The position numbers and the translations under genes were made by a program. DNA of 64,000 nt. It comes from Nocardiopsis ganjiahuensis DSM 45031 (GTDB lineage Bacteria > Actinomycetota > Actinomycetes > Streptosporangiales > Streptosporangiaceae). Below the pieces are notes generated by a model. It saw nothing but the letters and a program-made list of their open reading frames with translations, made no database searches and was not told where the DNA came from. Position 1 is the stretch's first letter. Each line of letters starts with the position of its first letter. The stretch is taken from contig NZ_ANBA01000007.1 of the NCBI RefSeq assembly GCF_000341085.1, positions 62,001 through 126,000 on the forward strand. The letters are read 5' to 3'. Shown here piece after piece: positions 44,776 to 54,046 of this stretch.

Positions 44776-44927
44776 TGAACTTGTGTCGGTAATCAACGGA
44801 TCACGGTAGTACATGGTTTCCCGTCCGGTGCTGTCCGCTCCCCCGAAGCCCGGCGGTAGGGCGGGCGGTGCCCGCGCGCCGACCGCGGACGGCGCACGTG
44901 GCCCGCGCCCCCGACCGCGTGCGGCGT

Positions 44928-44973
44928 ATGACTTTGGATGGGGGCCGGGCATGAAAGGCCATGACTTTGGAGG
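44928..44973. repeat. Direct repeats ATGACTTTGGA upstream of S41-like gene
   Basis: ATGACTTTGGA at 44928-44938 and 44961-44971, 33 bp apart (about three helical turns), 40-80 bp before the S41-like start. Spacing suits a tandem response-regulator or ECF-type activator site. Regulator unknown. Confidence 0.5.
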
Positions 44974-45010
44974 GTGTCGGCGCTCGAAAGCGCCTCGTTA
45001 CGCTGCCCCG

Positions 45011-46066
45011 GTGAAGACGATCAATGATGGTGGAGCGCCCGATCCCGTTCGTGAGGAAAGCCCGGCCAGGCCGCGGAGGAGGCTGTGGCGACGGGTCCTG
45101 GTGATCACCGCGGCCGTGGTGCTCCTGCTGGGCGGAAGCGGGGGCTGGCTGGTCCACACGTACGGTCCGTACTTCGGCTTCCACCTGTTCCCGCCCTCAC
45201 CGCAGAGGTACGCGGACGTGGCACTCGACCTGATGGAGCAGGGCTACCACGCGGACGGAACGGAGTGGCGGGACGCACGGGAACGGGTGCTGGAGGCCGC
45301 TGACGGCGCCGAAGGCTACGCCGACCTCCACGGCGTCCTGGCCGAGGCCGCGGACGTCGCGGGTGGGAACCACTCGTTCTTCCTGACCCCGGACGAGGCC
45401 GTCGACTCGGCCGACTCCGCGGCCACCGGTTTCCGGGCTCCGGCGGTCACCGTGGACGGCTCGGTCGCGACCGTCGTGGTACCCGAGATCGGCAGCGTCT
45501 CCGAGGAGCTCCAGCAGCGCTACGCCGACGTGGCCGCCGCGGACGTCGCCGCAGCGGCTCCGGACGTGTGCGGGTGGGTCATCGACCTGCGCGACAACAC
45601 CGGCGGCAACATGTACCCGATGCTGTCGGGGCTCTCCCCGCTGCTGCCGAACGGGACCGCGATGCACTTCCGGACGGCCTTCGGCGCGGAGATGGACGTG
45701 ACCGTCCAGGACGACGGGGTCGGCATGAACGGCAACAGCATCATCAGTGTCGAGGAGGCGCCCAAGGTCACCGACCAGCCGATCGCCCTGCTCCAGAGCG
45801 AACGGACCGCTTCGAGCGGCGAGGCGGTCCTCACCGCGTTCCGAGGGCTGGATCCGGTGGAGTCCTTCGGATCCGACAGCGCCGGGTACACCTCGGGAAA
45901 CACCGTGCACACCCTCTACGACGGCGCCGAGCTGGTCCTCACCAACAGCGTCTACGTCGACCGCGACGGCGTGAACCTCGACGAAAAGCCGATCCGGCCC
46001 GACCATCCCACCGACGCGGCCGAGGACGACGCCCGCCAGTGGCTCGCCGACGCGGACTGCGGGTGA
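45011..46066 (+). CDS. S41-family peptidase-like exported protein
   Basis: 351 residues from a GTG. One N-terminal membrane anchor (residues 28-50, VLVITAAVVLLLGGSGGWLV). C-terminal half shows the tail-specific protease pattern: DVCGWVIDLRDNTGGNMYPMLSGL, IALLQSERTASSGEAVLTAFRGL (Ser of TASSGE is the likely nucleophile) and VLTNSVYVDRDG. No PDZ domain is evident, so it is a short, PDZ-less version. Extracytoplasmic. Substrate unknown. Confidence 0.85.
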   Translation: MKTINDGGAPDPVREESPARPRRRLWRRVLVITAAVVLLLGGSGGWLVHTYGPYFGFHLFPPSPQRYADVALDLMEQGYHADGTEWRDARERVLEAADGAEGYADLHGVLAEAADVAGGNHSFFLTPDEAVDSADSAATGFRAPAVTVDGSVATVVVPEIGSVSEELQQRYADVAAADVAAAAPDVCGWVIDLRDNTGGNMYPMLSGLSPLLPNGTAMHFRTAFGAEMDVTVQDDGVGMNGNSIISVEEAPKVTDQPIALLQSERTASSGEAVLTAFRGLDPVESFGSDSAGYTSGNTVHTLYDGAELVLTNSVYVDRDGVNLDEKPIRPDHPTDAAEDDARQWLADADCG

Positions 46067-46081
46067 GCCGCCGCCCGGGAC

Positions 46082-46729
46082 TCAGGGCTCCAGGAACTCG
46101 GACAACGTGACGCCCTGCTCGGGCAGCCCCGAGTTCCGGGCACCCGCGCGCAGACCGTCGAGCATGAGGACGAGGTGCCGGTCCGTGCTCTGTCGTGCCA
46201 GCTCGACGGGCAGCCCCGGGACGGGCCGCAGCAGTGCGGCGAGCACCATGACGAGATCGGCCGCGTCGATGTCGGGGCGCAGGTCACCCTCCTCCTGCGC
46301 CCTGCGCACGATCCGGTCGAGGACGCGCATCAGGACACGGCGCAGCCGCTGGTTCTCGGGGTCCTCCCTGAGCTCGGCCCAGGTGCCGGCGAACCAGATC
46401 GAGAGCCAGGTCGCGAGCCGCAGCTCGGTGGCGGCCCGGCGGACGAACCGGGACAGCCCGCTCCAGGCGTCGGCCTCCTCGTCCTCGGCGGCCCGGGCGA
46501 TCTCCACCACCCGCTCGAAACTGTCGAGCGCCACGCCGCGGATGAGCGCGGACCGGTCGGGGAAGTGGCGGTAGACCGTGCCGACCCCGACGCCGGCGCG
46601 GCGGGCCACCTCCTCGGTGGGGACCTCGGCTCCCCGTTCGGCGATGAGGTCACGTGCTGCCTCGACGATGCGCCGACGGTTGAGGCGGGCATCGGCCCGC
46701 ATACCGCGCTGTGGTTGCTTCGTTGTCAT
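46082..46729 (-). CDS. TetR/AcrR-family regulator
   Basis: 215 residues. ADARLNRRRIVEAARDLIAERGAEVPTEEVARRAGVGVGTVYRHFPDRSALIRGVALD is the HTH; the C-terminal half is the typical helical ligand domain (FADR-like). It diverges from the arylamine N-acetyltransferase gene over 78 bp; GGAGGGAT repeats there are candidate operators. It most likely represses that gene and itself. Confidence 0.93.
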   Translation of the reverse strand: MTTKQPQRGMRADARLNRRRIVEAARDLIAERGAEVPTEEVARRAGVGVGTVYRHFPDRSALIRGVALDSFERVVEIARAAEDEEADAWSGLSRFVRRAATELRLATWLSIWFAGTWAELREDPENQRLRRVLMRVLDRIVRRAQEEGDLRPDIDAADLVMVLAALLRPVPGLPVELARQSTDRHLVLMLDGLRAGARNSGLPEQGVTLSEFLEP

Positions 46730-46744
46730 GATCCCACTGTATCC

Positions 46745-46784
46745 GGAGGGATCTCTACTGTATATTGTCCATAAGTGGAGGGAT
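46745..46784. promoter_or_regulatory. GGAGGGAT direct repeats between tetR and nat
   Basis: GGAGGGAT at 46745-46752 and 46777-46784, 32 bp apart, the first part of an ATCC-GGAG-GGAT dyad. Lies in the divergent promoter. Weak evidence as a TetR site. Confidence 0.35.
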
Positions 46785-46807
46785 GTCTATCGATTGGGGG
46801 TGTGGTC

Positions 46808-47647
46808 ATGTTGGACGAGATGCTGACGCGGATCGACTACCACGGTGCTCTGTCCGTGCACGCGGACACGCTGAAGGCGCTCCACCGGGCGTGGCGCCGA
46901 GCGGTCCCGTACGAGAACCTCGACATCCAGCTCGGTCGGCCGATCAGGCTCGACGGGGAGGCGGTCTTCGACAAGTTCGTCCGGCGCGGGCGCGGCGGCT
47001 ACTGCTACGAACAGAACGCCGCCCTCGCCATGCTGCTGCGGGCGGCCGGGTTCAGGGTGACGGTGGTCGAGGGCGCGGTTCTGCGGGAGTCGCGCGGTGA
47101 GGCCATGTGGGGGAACCACTGCGCGCTGCTGGTCGATGTCGGCGACGAGCGGTGGCTCGCGGACGCCGGGATCGGTGACGGCTTCCTGGAACCGCTGCCT
47201 CTGCGCGAGGGGCCCCATGTCCAGAGCGACCAGGAATACCGCCTCGAGCGGCTCGATCCGGACACCTGGCGCTTCCACCACCGTCCCGGCGCGACGATCG
47301 CCTCCTACGATTTCCGGCTGGAGCCGCGCGAGATCACGGACTTCGCCGAACACTCGGACCGGCTCTCCTCGTCCCCGGAGTCCGCATACGTCACCACACT
47401 GATGGCGGCGCGGCCCGTATCCCGGCACACCCACCTCCTGCTCTCGCGCACGGTCCGCGTGCTCGGCAGCGACAGCGCCCCATCGCAGATCGCGAACTCC
47501 GACGACTTCGCCGCCATCCTGCGGGACACCTTCCTCATCGCGCTCGGAGATCTCGGCCCCGGTGCGGTGGAGCGGCTCTGGGAGGCCGCCGGGAGCCAGC
47601 ACGACCTGTGGCGATCGCGTGCCGCACGGGAGGCCGAGCGCGGCTGA
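46808..47647 (+). CDS. nat: Arylamine N-acetyltransferase
   Basis: 279 residues, normal length. Catalytic triad visible: Cys66 in GGYCYEQN, His104 in WGNHCALL, Asp119 in LADAGIGDGF. Transfers acetyl from acetyl-CoA to arylamines and hydrazines (for example isoniazid); in actinomycetes relatives also serve natural-product or lipid pathways. Cytosolic. Probably controlled by the divergent TetR. Confidence 0.95.
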   Translation: MLDEMLTRIDYHGALSVHADTLKALHRAWRRAVPYENLDIQLGRPIRLDGEAVFDKFVRRGRGGYCYEQNAALAMLLRAAGFRVTVVEGAVLRESRGEAMWGNHCALLVDVGDERWLADAGIGDGFLEPLPLREGPHVQSDQEYRLERLDPDTWRFHHRPGATIASYDFRLEPREITDFAEHSDRLSSSPESAYVTTLMAARPVSRHTHLLLSRTVRVLGSDSAPSQIANSDDFAAILRDTFLIALGDLGPGAVERLWEAAGSQHDLWRSRAAREAERG

Positions 47648-47908
47648 ACTTCGCTGACAGCCCGTCGTTCGGTCCCGGGGTCCAGCGCGGACCCGCGCGG
47701 GTGAAGGGAAGCAAGGCCGGCACGCCGGACCGGGCGTCTACCGGATGTGCGCCCCCCGCTGTTCCGGAATTGACGGAAACGAGCGGCCCGGGTCACCGGT
47801 CCGTGACCGCCCGGTGCTGGAGTCGGAGGAAGCCGGGAGCCGGCCCGATGGGGCAGGCCCCCGCTGACCGGACCTCGAACTGGCCCCCACCAGATCGGAG
47901 CAGCGATT

Positions 47909-48592
47909 TTGTCCTCCCCGCCCTCCGGCCCCAGTGACCGCCCTCCCCCGGAGGAGAACTCCGCCGAGGGGGTACCACCCGTCCCCCGATCCGCCGTGGT
48001 GGCGATCGTTCTCCAGGCGCTCCTCTACCCGGTCCTCCTGGTCTACGTGGGGAAGCTGATCGTCGGGTTCGGTGCGCTCCTGGCGCTCATGTTCCTCGTC
48101 GACCAGGTGTTCTTTCCGCTGCTCTTCGGAATCCCACTGATCCTGGTGTTCGGACCGGTGTCCTTGCTTCTCCGCCGCCACCTGAGGTCCACCGGGTTCC
48201 CGAACCCCACGCCGGCGACCGTGCTGTTGCTGTCGGCCTCGCTGCTGGGTGTGTTCCACGCGCAGAGCGCGGGCGTTCTGAGGTGGGAGGACTCCGGCTT
48301 GGCGGCCGCGGCCTGGGCCTCCGTCCACACCCTGACCGCGGCGTTCGGGCTGATCCTCGTCCGGCTCCACCTGGACTCGTACCCGATCGGCGCGATGGCC
48401 CTGATCATGGTCGGATCCGTGGCCCTGGCGGCAACGGTCTCCTGGGGAGCCACGTGGATGGCCCAGGAAAGCGAACTGGACCGCCGGGTCCAGCAGCACC
48501 CGGGCTACGAGCAGATGAGCCCGGTGGACCAGGACATGCTCCGCCAGCAGTACGAACGGGGTGAGGAGCCCGGCCGGATCGCCCCGCCGTAG
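47909..48592 (+). CDS. Hypothetical membrane protein
   Basis: 227 residues from a TTG with GGAG 9 nt upstream. Pro-rich N-terminus, about five membrane helices (VVAIVLQALLYPVLLVYVGKLI, LLALMFLVDQVFFPLLFGIPLI, TVLLLSASLLGVFHAQSAG, AWASVHTLTAAFGLILVRL, GAMALIMVGSVALAATVSW), a polar C-terminal tail. No family recognised. The 261 bp before it hold nothing I can name. Confidence 0.7.
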   Translation: MSSPPSGPSDRPPPEENSAEGVPPVPRSAVVAIVLQALLYPVLLVYVGKLIVGFGALLALMFLVDQVFFPLLFGIPLILVFGPVSLLLRRHLRSTGFPNPTPATVLLLSASLLGVFHAQSAGVLRWEDSGLAAAAWASVHTLTAAFGLILVRLHLDSYPIGAMALIMVGSVALAATVSWGATWMAQESELDRRVQQHPGYEQMSPVDQDMLRQQYERGEEPGRIAPP

Positions 48593-48646
48593 CGGTGACT
48601 AACATGACCCGGATCACTCCACCGAACAGAAGCTGGGAACCCGCAC

Positions 48647-49510
48647 GTGCCAGTCATGCCAGCCAAGTCGCGTACCGCCCTCGCCGCCTCGTTGACCGTG
48701 CTCCTCGCCGCCGGCTGCTCGGCGCCGGACACCGGAGAGGAGCCGGGCCCCGAGCTCGGGGAGGCGAGCAGGCTCGACGAGATCCTCGACCGGGGCACCC
48801 TCGACGTGTGCACGACCGGTGACTACCGGCCCTTCACCTACCTCGACCCCGACGCGGACGAGGCCGCCTACCTCGACCCGGAGGGCGACGGCTTCACCGG
48901 GATCGACGTCGACATGGCCCGCGACCTCGCCGAGGACCTGGACGTGGGGATCGAGTGGACCCAGACCAGCTGGGACGACCTCATGGACGACTTCCTCGCT
49001 CACTGCGACATCGCCGTGGGCGGCATCTCGGTCAACACCGACCGTGCCCGGCTGGCCTACTTCTCCGCCCCGCTCATGGAGGACGGCAAGACCCCGATCA
49101 CCCTGTGCGAGAACGTCGACGACTACCGGACGATCGAGCAGATCAACCAGCCGGGGGTGCGCTCCATCGTGCCCAGCGGCGGAACCAACGAGATCTTCGC
49201 CGAGGAGCACTACCCGGACGGCGAGCTCATCCGCCACGACAACAACACCATCTTCGACGAGATCGTCGCGGGCAACGCCGACGTGATGACCACCGACGCC
49301 TCCGAGGTGCTCTGGGTCGCCAACGAGTACGAGGAGCTGTGCGCGGTCAACCCCGAAGAGCCCTTCGACTACTTCGAGAAGGCGTTCATGCTGCCCCGGG
49401 GCGACGACGTGTTCAAGCACTACGTCGACCAGTGGTTGAACACGGCCCTCAACGACGGCACCTACGACCGGATCACCGAGCCCTGGTTCGGGGAGGACGC
49501 GGACCTGTGA
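48647..49510 (+). CDS. Exported PheC-like cyclohexadienyl dehydratase / solute-binding protein
   Basis: 287 residues from GTG (ATG three codons on is possible). Lipobox AAGC (Cys24). Mature protein resembles Pseudomonas PheC: GTLDVCTTGDYRPFTY, GFTGIDVDMARDLAEDL, TSWDDLMDDFLAHCDIAVGGISVNTDRARLAYFSAPLMEDGKTPITLCE and QPGVRSIVPSGGTNEIF. PheC itself has a periplasmic-binding-protein fold and makes phenylpyruvate from prephenate or arogenate. It is convergent with matB, 12 bp apart. It could be a dehydratase or only an amino-acid-type binding protein; no permease gene is adjacent. Confidence 0.82.
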   Translation: MPVMPAKSRTALAASLTVLLAAGCSAPDTGEEPGPELGEASRLDEILDRGTLDVCTTGDYRPFTYLDPDADEAAYLDPEGDGFTGIDVDMARDLAEDLDVGIEWTQTSWDDLMDDFLAHCDIAVGGISVNTDRARLAYFSAPLMEDGKTPITLCENVDDYRTIEQINQPGVRSIVPSGGTNEIFAEEHYPDGELIRHDNNTIFDEIVAGNADVMTTDASEVLWVANEYEELCAVNPEEPFDYFEKAFMLPRGDDVFKHYVDQWLNTALNDGTYDRITEPWFGEDADL

Positions 49511-49522
49511 CCGGCGCGCGGC

Positions 49523-50950
49523 TCAGGCCCGGAGCTCCCGCTTGAGGACCTTGCCCATGTCGTTGCGCGGCAGGGCCCCGACCACGCGCAGGCGGCGAGG
49601 GCGCTTGTGCGGGGCCAGCTGCGCGGCGACCAGGTCCGCGAGCTCCTCCAGGGTCGGCGGGACCGGCCCCGCCGGGACGATCCAGGCGACGACGCGCTCG
49701 CCCAGGTCGGGGTCGGGCTCTCCGGTGACCGCCGCCTCGGCGACGCCCGGGTGGGACAGGAGCGTGTTCTCGATCTCCCCGGTGCCGATCTTGTACCCGC
49801 CGCTCTTGACGAGATCGGTGCTCTTGCGTCCGACGAGCCGGACCCGCCCCTCGGTGTCCCGCACGGCCATGTCGCCGGTGCGGAACCACCCGTCGGCCAT
49901 CGCCTCGGCGGTGGCCCCGGGCCGGTTGAGGTAACCGCTGAACAGGTGGGGTCCGCGCACCTGGACCTCGCCGATCTCCTCGGCGCCGGCCCGCAGGGGT
50001 ACGCCGTGGTCGTCGACCAGGCGCAGCTCCACCTCGTCCAGGGGCGTGCCGACCGTGCCGGGCCGCGCCGGGTCGCCCGGGCGGACGCTGGTGTTCATGA
50101 GGGTCTCGGTCATCCCGTAGCGCTCGACCACCCGCTGCCCGGTGGCCGCGGTCAGCCGCTCGTGGTCGGGCAGCGGCAGGGCGGCCGAACCGGAGACGAG
50201 CAGGCGTGCCCGGGAGAGTTCCTTCACCAGCTCGGGGTCCTCGTCCACGGCCTCCGCGAGGCGGTGGTACATGGTCGGGACGCCGAAGAGCATGGTCGCG
50301 CCGGCCGCCAGGGCCCGGGTCAGCTCCGCCGTGTCGAACCGGCCCAGGTGGACCAGGTGGCCGCCCAGGCGCAGCGGACCGAGCACGCCCAGGACCAGGC
50401 CGTGCACGTGGAACAGGGGCAGGGCGTGCACCAGGGTGTCGTCGCCGGTCCATTCCCAGATCCGGGCGAGGGCGTCCAGGTTGGCCGCCACCGCGCGCCG
50501 GGACAGCAGCACCCCCTTGGGCGGGCCGGTGGTGCCGGAGGTGTAGACGACCAGGGCGGTCTCCTCGTCGTCCACCTCGCGTACGAACGGCGGGGCGCCC
50601 GGGGCGGGGGAGGCGTCCACCTCCAGGCGGGGCAGCGGCCCCAGGAAGCCGGGTGTCTCGGCGTCCGGAGCGCGGAGCAGGAGGCCGGGGGAGCTGTCGT
50701 CGACCACGTGCCGCAGTTCCCGCTCCCCGGAGCGCGGGTTCAACGGGACCACCGCGACCCCGGCCAGGGTCGCGGCGGTCACCGCCACGCAGGTCTCGAG
50801 CGAGGGGGTCGCCCACACCGCCACCCGGCCGTCCCGTGGGAGTTCGGCGGCCAACCGCGAGGCCGCTCCGGAGAGCTCCTCGTAGGAGAGTGTGCGTTCG
50901 CCGAAGGTCAGGGCGGGGCCGCCGCCGGGTGCGCTGACGAGAGGGAGCAC
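49523..50950 (-). CDS. matB: MatB-type malonyl-CoA (acyl-CoA) synthetase
   Basis: 475 residues, GTG after AAAGGAG. ANL-superfamily ligase: YTSGTTGPPKGVLLSRRA (P-loop), RYGMTETLMNTSVRPGDP, GWFRTGDMAV, GRKSTDLVKSGGYKIGTGEIENTL and the catalytic Lys in NDMGKVLKRE. The PLFHVHGLVLGVLGPLRLGG and RFDTAELTRALAAGATMLFGVPTMYHRLAE segments are close, from memory, to Streptomyces coelicolor MatB, which activates malonate and methylmalonate. It is last in the TRAP/QsuB/QsuD operon. Confidence 0.88.
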   Translation of the reverse strand: MLPLVSAPGGGPALTFGERTLSYEELSGAASRLAAELPRDGRVAVWATPSLETCVAVTAATLAGVAVVPLNPRSGERELRHVVDDSSPGLLLRAPDAETPGFLGPLPRLEVDASPAPGAPPFVREVDDEETALVVYTSGTTGPPKGVLLSRRAVAANLDALARIWEWTGDDTLVHALPLFHVHGLVLGVLGPLRLGGHLVHLGRFDTAELTRALAAGATMLFGVPTMYHRLAEAVDEDPELVKELSRARLLVSGSAALPLPDHERLTAATGQRVVERYGMTETLMNTSVRPGDPARPGTVGTPLDEVELRLVDDHGVPLRAGAEEIGEVQVRGPHLFSGYLNRPGATAEAMADGWFRTGDMAVRDTEGRVRLVGRKSTDLVKSGGYKIGTGEIENTLLSHPGVAEAAVTGEPDPDLGERVVAWIVPAGPVPPTLEELADLVAAQLAPHKRPRRLRVVGALPRNDMGKVLKRELRA

Positions 50951-51069
50951 GGGGCTCCTTTCCGGGGTGTGGGGCCACAGGGCGCCGGGTGTCGATCAGC
51001 ACGAGCGTACGTTCCCCCGGACACCGGGTGCGGCCCCACCCGCCCCTTCCCCCTCCGGGAAGCCGGACG

Positions 51070-51981
51070 TCAGGCCCCGGTGACCGCGGCGAAACGGGCC
51101 ATCATGCGGTCGTGGTCCGGGACCAGCCCCGTGATGAGCTCGAAGGCCTGCGCCGCCTGGAACACCGCCATGCCGCCGCCGTCCAGGGTCCGGCACCCGA
51201 TCCGCTCGGCCTCGGCGAGCAGCGCGGTGCGCAGCGGCCGGTAGACGACGTCGGACACCCACAGGGACGGGCGCAGGTGTTCGGCCCCGACCGGCAGGCC
51301 GGGGTGGTGGGCCATCCCGATCGGCGTCGCGTTCACCAGCCCGTCCGCGTCGGCGAGGAGCCCGCCGACCTCGTCGGGGGAGGCCGCCCGGCAGCGGCGC
51401 CCGGGGAAGCGCTCCCCGAGGTCGAGGGCGAGACCGGTGGCGCGCCCGGTGTCGGTGTCCACGATCGCCAGGTTCCGCACTCCCGAGGTCATGAGCGCGT
51501 GGGCCACGGCCGAACCCGCTCCGCCCGCGCCCAGCAGGACCACGCTCTCCCTGCCGGCGGTCGGCAGGCCGAGTTCGAGGGACCGGGCGAACGCCGACCA
51601 GTCCGTGTTGTGCCCGACCGCCCGGTCACCGTCGAACACGACGGTGTTGACCGCTCCCAGCGCCGCGGCGTCGGGGGTGAGGTCGTCCAGGTGGGGCAGG
51701 ACCAGCTGTTTGCAGGGGTGGGTGATGTTCAGGCCGTCGAACCCGTAGCGCGGGGCCGAGCGCACGAGTTCTCCCACGGCCGACGGCGGCAGGTCCCAGG
51801 TGTCGAGGTCGATCCTGCGGTAGACCAGGCGGTGCCCGAGCTCGGCGGCCTCCGCCTCGTGCATGGCCGGGGTCAGGGACGGGCCGATCCCCGAACCGAT
51901 CAGCCCCACCAGGAAGGAGGGGGAGTCCTCCGCGGGGGACGGTGCTCGAACGGTTCCGCCGTTCCTCGCCCGGCCCGTCAT
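51070..51981 (-). CDS. qsuD: Quinate/shikimate dehydrogenase, QsuD/AroE family
   Basis: 303 residues; ATG overlaps the QsuB-like stop (ATGA). LIGSGIGPSLTPAMHEAEAAELG, YRRIDLDTWDL, LNITHPCKQLVLPHLD (Lys catalytic), AVNTVVFDGDRAVGHNTDWSAF, and a nucleotide motif GAGGAGSAVAHAL are typical of AroE. The TPAMHEAE and VYRRID forms match, from memory, the NAD-dependent catabolic QsuD of Corynebacterium rather than biosynthetic AroE. Located between the dehydratase and MatB. Confidence 0.9.
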   Translation of the reverse strand: MTGRARNGGTVRAPSPAEDSPSFLVGLIGSGIGPSLTPAMHEAEAAELGHRLVYRRIDLDTWDLPPSAVGELVRSAPRYGFDGLNITHPCKQLVLPHLDDLTPDAAALGAVNTVVFDGDRAVGHNTDWSAFARSLELGLPTAGRESVVLLGAGGAGSAVAHALMTSGVRNLAIVDTDTGRATGLALDLGERFPGRRCRAASPDEVGGLLADADGLVNATPIGMAHHPGLPVGAEHLRPSLWVSDVVYRPLRTALLAEAERIGCRTLDGGGMAVFQAAQAFELITGLVPDHDRMMARFAAVTGA

Positions 51982-53909
51982 GCCCCGCGCTCCGCACGGT
52001 GCTCCGCGCGGCGCTCCGCACGGTGCGCGGCCATCCGGACGTGCGTGTTGACCGCCCCGTACCCCTCGTACCCGTCGATCCGCTGCACCACCTCGAAGAA
52101 CAGTCGGCCGTCCAGCAGGGGCGAGTAGAGGTGGAGGAACTCGCCCGCGCCGTCGCTGTCGTACAGGAGGCCCAGACCGCGCATGAGTTCGCACCGGGCC
52201 GGGGACAGGCCGGTCCTGGCGGCCAGGTCGTCGTAGTAGTTGTCGGAGACGCGGATGGGCGGTTCACCCGCGGCGGCCATCGCACGGGCGACCGCGACGA
52301 TGTCGTCACAGGCCAGAGCGATGTGCTGGGCGCCCCCGGCCGCGTCGGCCTGCGGTCCGCGGCCCAGGACGGACACGTTCAGGGCGATCCGCGGCCCCGG
52401 CTCCGGGCCCGGCCGGGTCAGGACACGGCTGCGGACCAGGCCGTCGGGCGAGGCCAGGTCCGTGTTCTCCGACGGGGAGAGGCCGAACAGGGCCTGGTAG
52501 AACAGGGACGCCTCGTCGAAGTGGTCGAACGGCTGGTGCAGCCCGATGTGGTCGATCCCCGTGATCGGGGTCGGCGCCCCCTCGCGCCGGTGGTCCACCG
52601 CCGGCGCGGAGAAGTCCTCCGTCCAGTCCGCGCCCCCGGCGGATCCGGGCGGGCACAGGAACACGGCGGTGCCGTCGGGGGCGGCCACGGCTCGCAGCCG
52701 CGCCTCCGAGGGATCGCGGCGGCGGGACAGCGCGGGGGCCGACAGGCGTTCGGCCCGGGCCGCCACCTGTTCGGGGTCGGCCACGTCCACGCCCAGCGCG
52801 GTCACGGCGGCGTCGCCGCTCCAGGTGTGACCGAGCCGGGGGTCGGCGGAGTTGAGCAGAATCCGGGTACGCCCGTGCTCCCACAGCTCCACCGGCTTGG
52901 AGCGGTGGTCGCGGGTGTGCGCGAACCCCAGGGCGGACAGCACGGCGCGGGTGCGCGCCGAGGCGGGGTCGTCGGCGGCGACCTCCACGAATCCGAGCCC
53001 TTCGGCGGGTACGAGGTCCGGCAGCCGCTTCAGGCGCACGGAAGCGTTCCCGGCATCCGGGGAAGCGGCCCCGCCGCCCTGTTCGGGGGCCTCACGCGTC
53101 CGTGCCACCGCGTCCTCCAGCGCGGACAGCGACCGCAGCGCGTCCGCCGCGGTCCGGTCGGGGTCGGAGGCGCGGAAGACGTCGTTGAACACCTCCAGGG
53201 ACAGCGGGCCCCGGTAGCCCGCCGCGATCACGTGGTCGGTGAAGGCGGTCAGGTCGAAGCCCCCCTGCCCGGGGAAGCAGCGGTGGTGGCGGCTCCACTG
53301 CAGGACGTTCATGTCCATCCGAGGGGCGTCGGCCAGCTGGAGGAAGAAGATCTTCTCCGCCGGGATGTCCCGGATGCCCGCGGGGTCGTCATCCCGGGAC
53401 AGGATGTGGAAGCTGTCCAGGCACACGCCCAGGGAGGGGTGGTCGGCCGCCTCGACGATGCGCCACGAGTGCCCGTAGGTCGAGACGTGGCTGCCCCACG
53501 CCAGAGCCTCGTAGGCGACGCGCACACCGTAGGGTTCGGCGGTCTCGGCCAGGGCGCGCAGCTGGGTGGCGGACCGGGCGTCGTCGCCGATCGCGGAGGG
53601 TGTGGCGTTGGAGCAGACCAGGAGGGTGTCCACCCCGAGCTCGACCATGAGTGCGAACTTGGCCTCGGCGCGGCGCAGGTTGGCCGCCAGGCGGGTGTCG
53701 TCCACCCCCTCGAAGTCCCGGAAGGGCTGGTAGAGGTCGATGGTGAGCCCGAGCTCCCCGGCCAGGGCGCGGATCTCGCGCGGGGCCAGGGGCGAGGCGA
53801 TGAGGTCGTTCTCGAAGATCTCCACGCCGTCGAAGCCGACCTCGGCGGCCGCGCTCAGTTTCTCTTCCAGGGTTCCGCTGAGGGAAACCGTGGCGATGGA
53901 TCGCCGCAT
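51978..53909 (-). CDS. qsuB: QsuB-type 3-dehydroshikimate dehydratase with VOC domains
   Basis: 643 residues, close to Corynebacterium QsuB (about 620). Residues 1-275 are a TIM-barrel sugar-phosphate isomerase / AP-endonuclease domain (MRRSIATVSLSGTLEEKLSAAAEVGFDGVEIFENDL, CLDSFHILSRDDDP, LQLADAPRMDMNVLQWSRHHRCFPGQG, PLSLEVFNDVF) with metal and substrate residues. Residues 310-600 are two VOC (HPPD-like) repeats (LGFVEVAADDPAS, GIDHIGLHQPFDHFDEASLFYQALFGLSPSE, EFLHLYSPLLDGRLFFEVVQRIDGYEGYGAVN). Makes protocatechuate from 3-dehydroshikimate. The extreme C-terminus has an Ala/Glu/Arg repeat tail. Confidence 0.93.
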   Translation of the reverse strand: MRRSIATVSLSGTLEEKLSAAAEVGFDGVEIFENDLIASPLAPREIRALAGELGLTIDLYQPFRDFEGVDDTRLAANLRRAEAKFALMVELGVDTLLVCSNATPSAIGDDARSATQLRALAETAEPYGVRVAYEALAWGSHVSTYGHSWRIVEAADHPSLGVCLDSFHILSRDDDPAGIRDIPAEKIFFLQLADAPRMDMNVLQWSRHHRCFPGQGGFDLTAFTDHVIAAGYRGPLSLEVFNDVFRASDPDRTAADALRSLSALEDAVARTREAPEQGGGAASPDAGNASVRLKRLPDLVPAEGLGFVEVAADDPASARTRAVLSALGFAHTRDHRSKPVELWEHGRTRILLNSADPRLGHTWSGDAAVTALGVDVADPEQVAARAERLSAPALSRRRDPSEARLRAVAAPDGTAVFLCPPGSAGGADWTEDFSAPAVDHRREGAPTPITGIDHIGLHQPFDHFDEASLFYQALFGLSPSENTDLASPDGLVRSRVLTRPGPEPGPRIALNVSVLGRGPQADAAGGAQHIALACDDIVAVARAMAAAGEPPIRVSDNYYDDLAARTGLSPARCELMRGLGLLYDSDGAGEFLHLYSPLLDGRLFFEVVQRIDGYEGYGAVNTHVRMAAHRAERRAEHRAERGA

Positions 53910-54010
53910 GTCGTTCAGACTCCGGTTCTGTTCGTGGGCGGCCCGGTGCGCGGGCGGCCCGTTCTGGCGCCGAAGGGGGGTGATGGTGACGGGACGAGCG
54001 GGGGGGAGGA

Positions 54011-54040
54011 GGGGCGGCGGTCCTGCGCGGCCGCCGCCCC
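54011..54040 (-). terminator. Intercistronic hairpin between dctP and qsuB
   Basis: 10-bp perfect stem (GGGGCGGCGG with CCGCCGCCCC) and 10-nt loop, just past the dctP stop. May end part of the transcript or protect the transporter mRNA. Confidence 0.55.
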
Positions 54041-54046
54041 GAGGGG

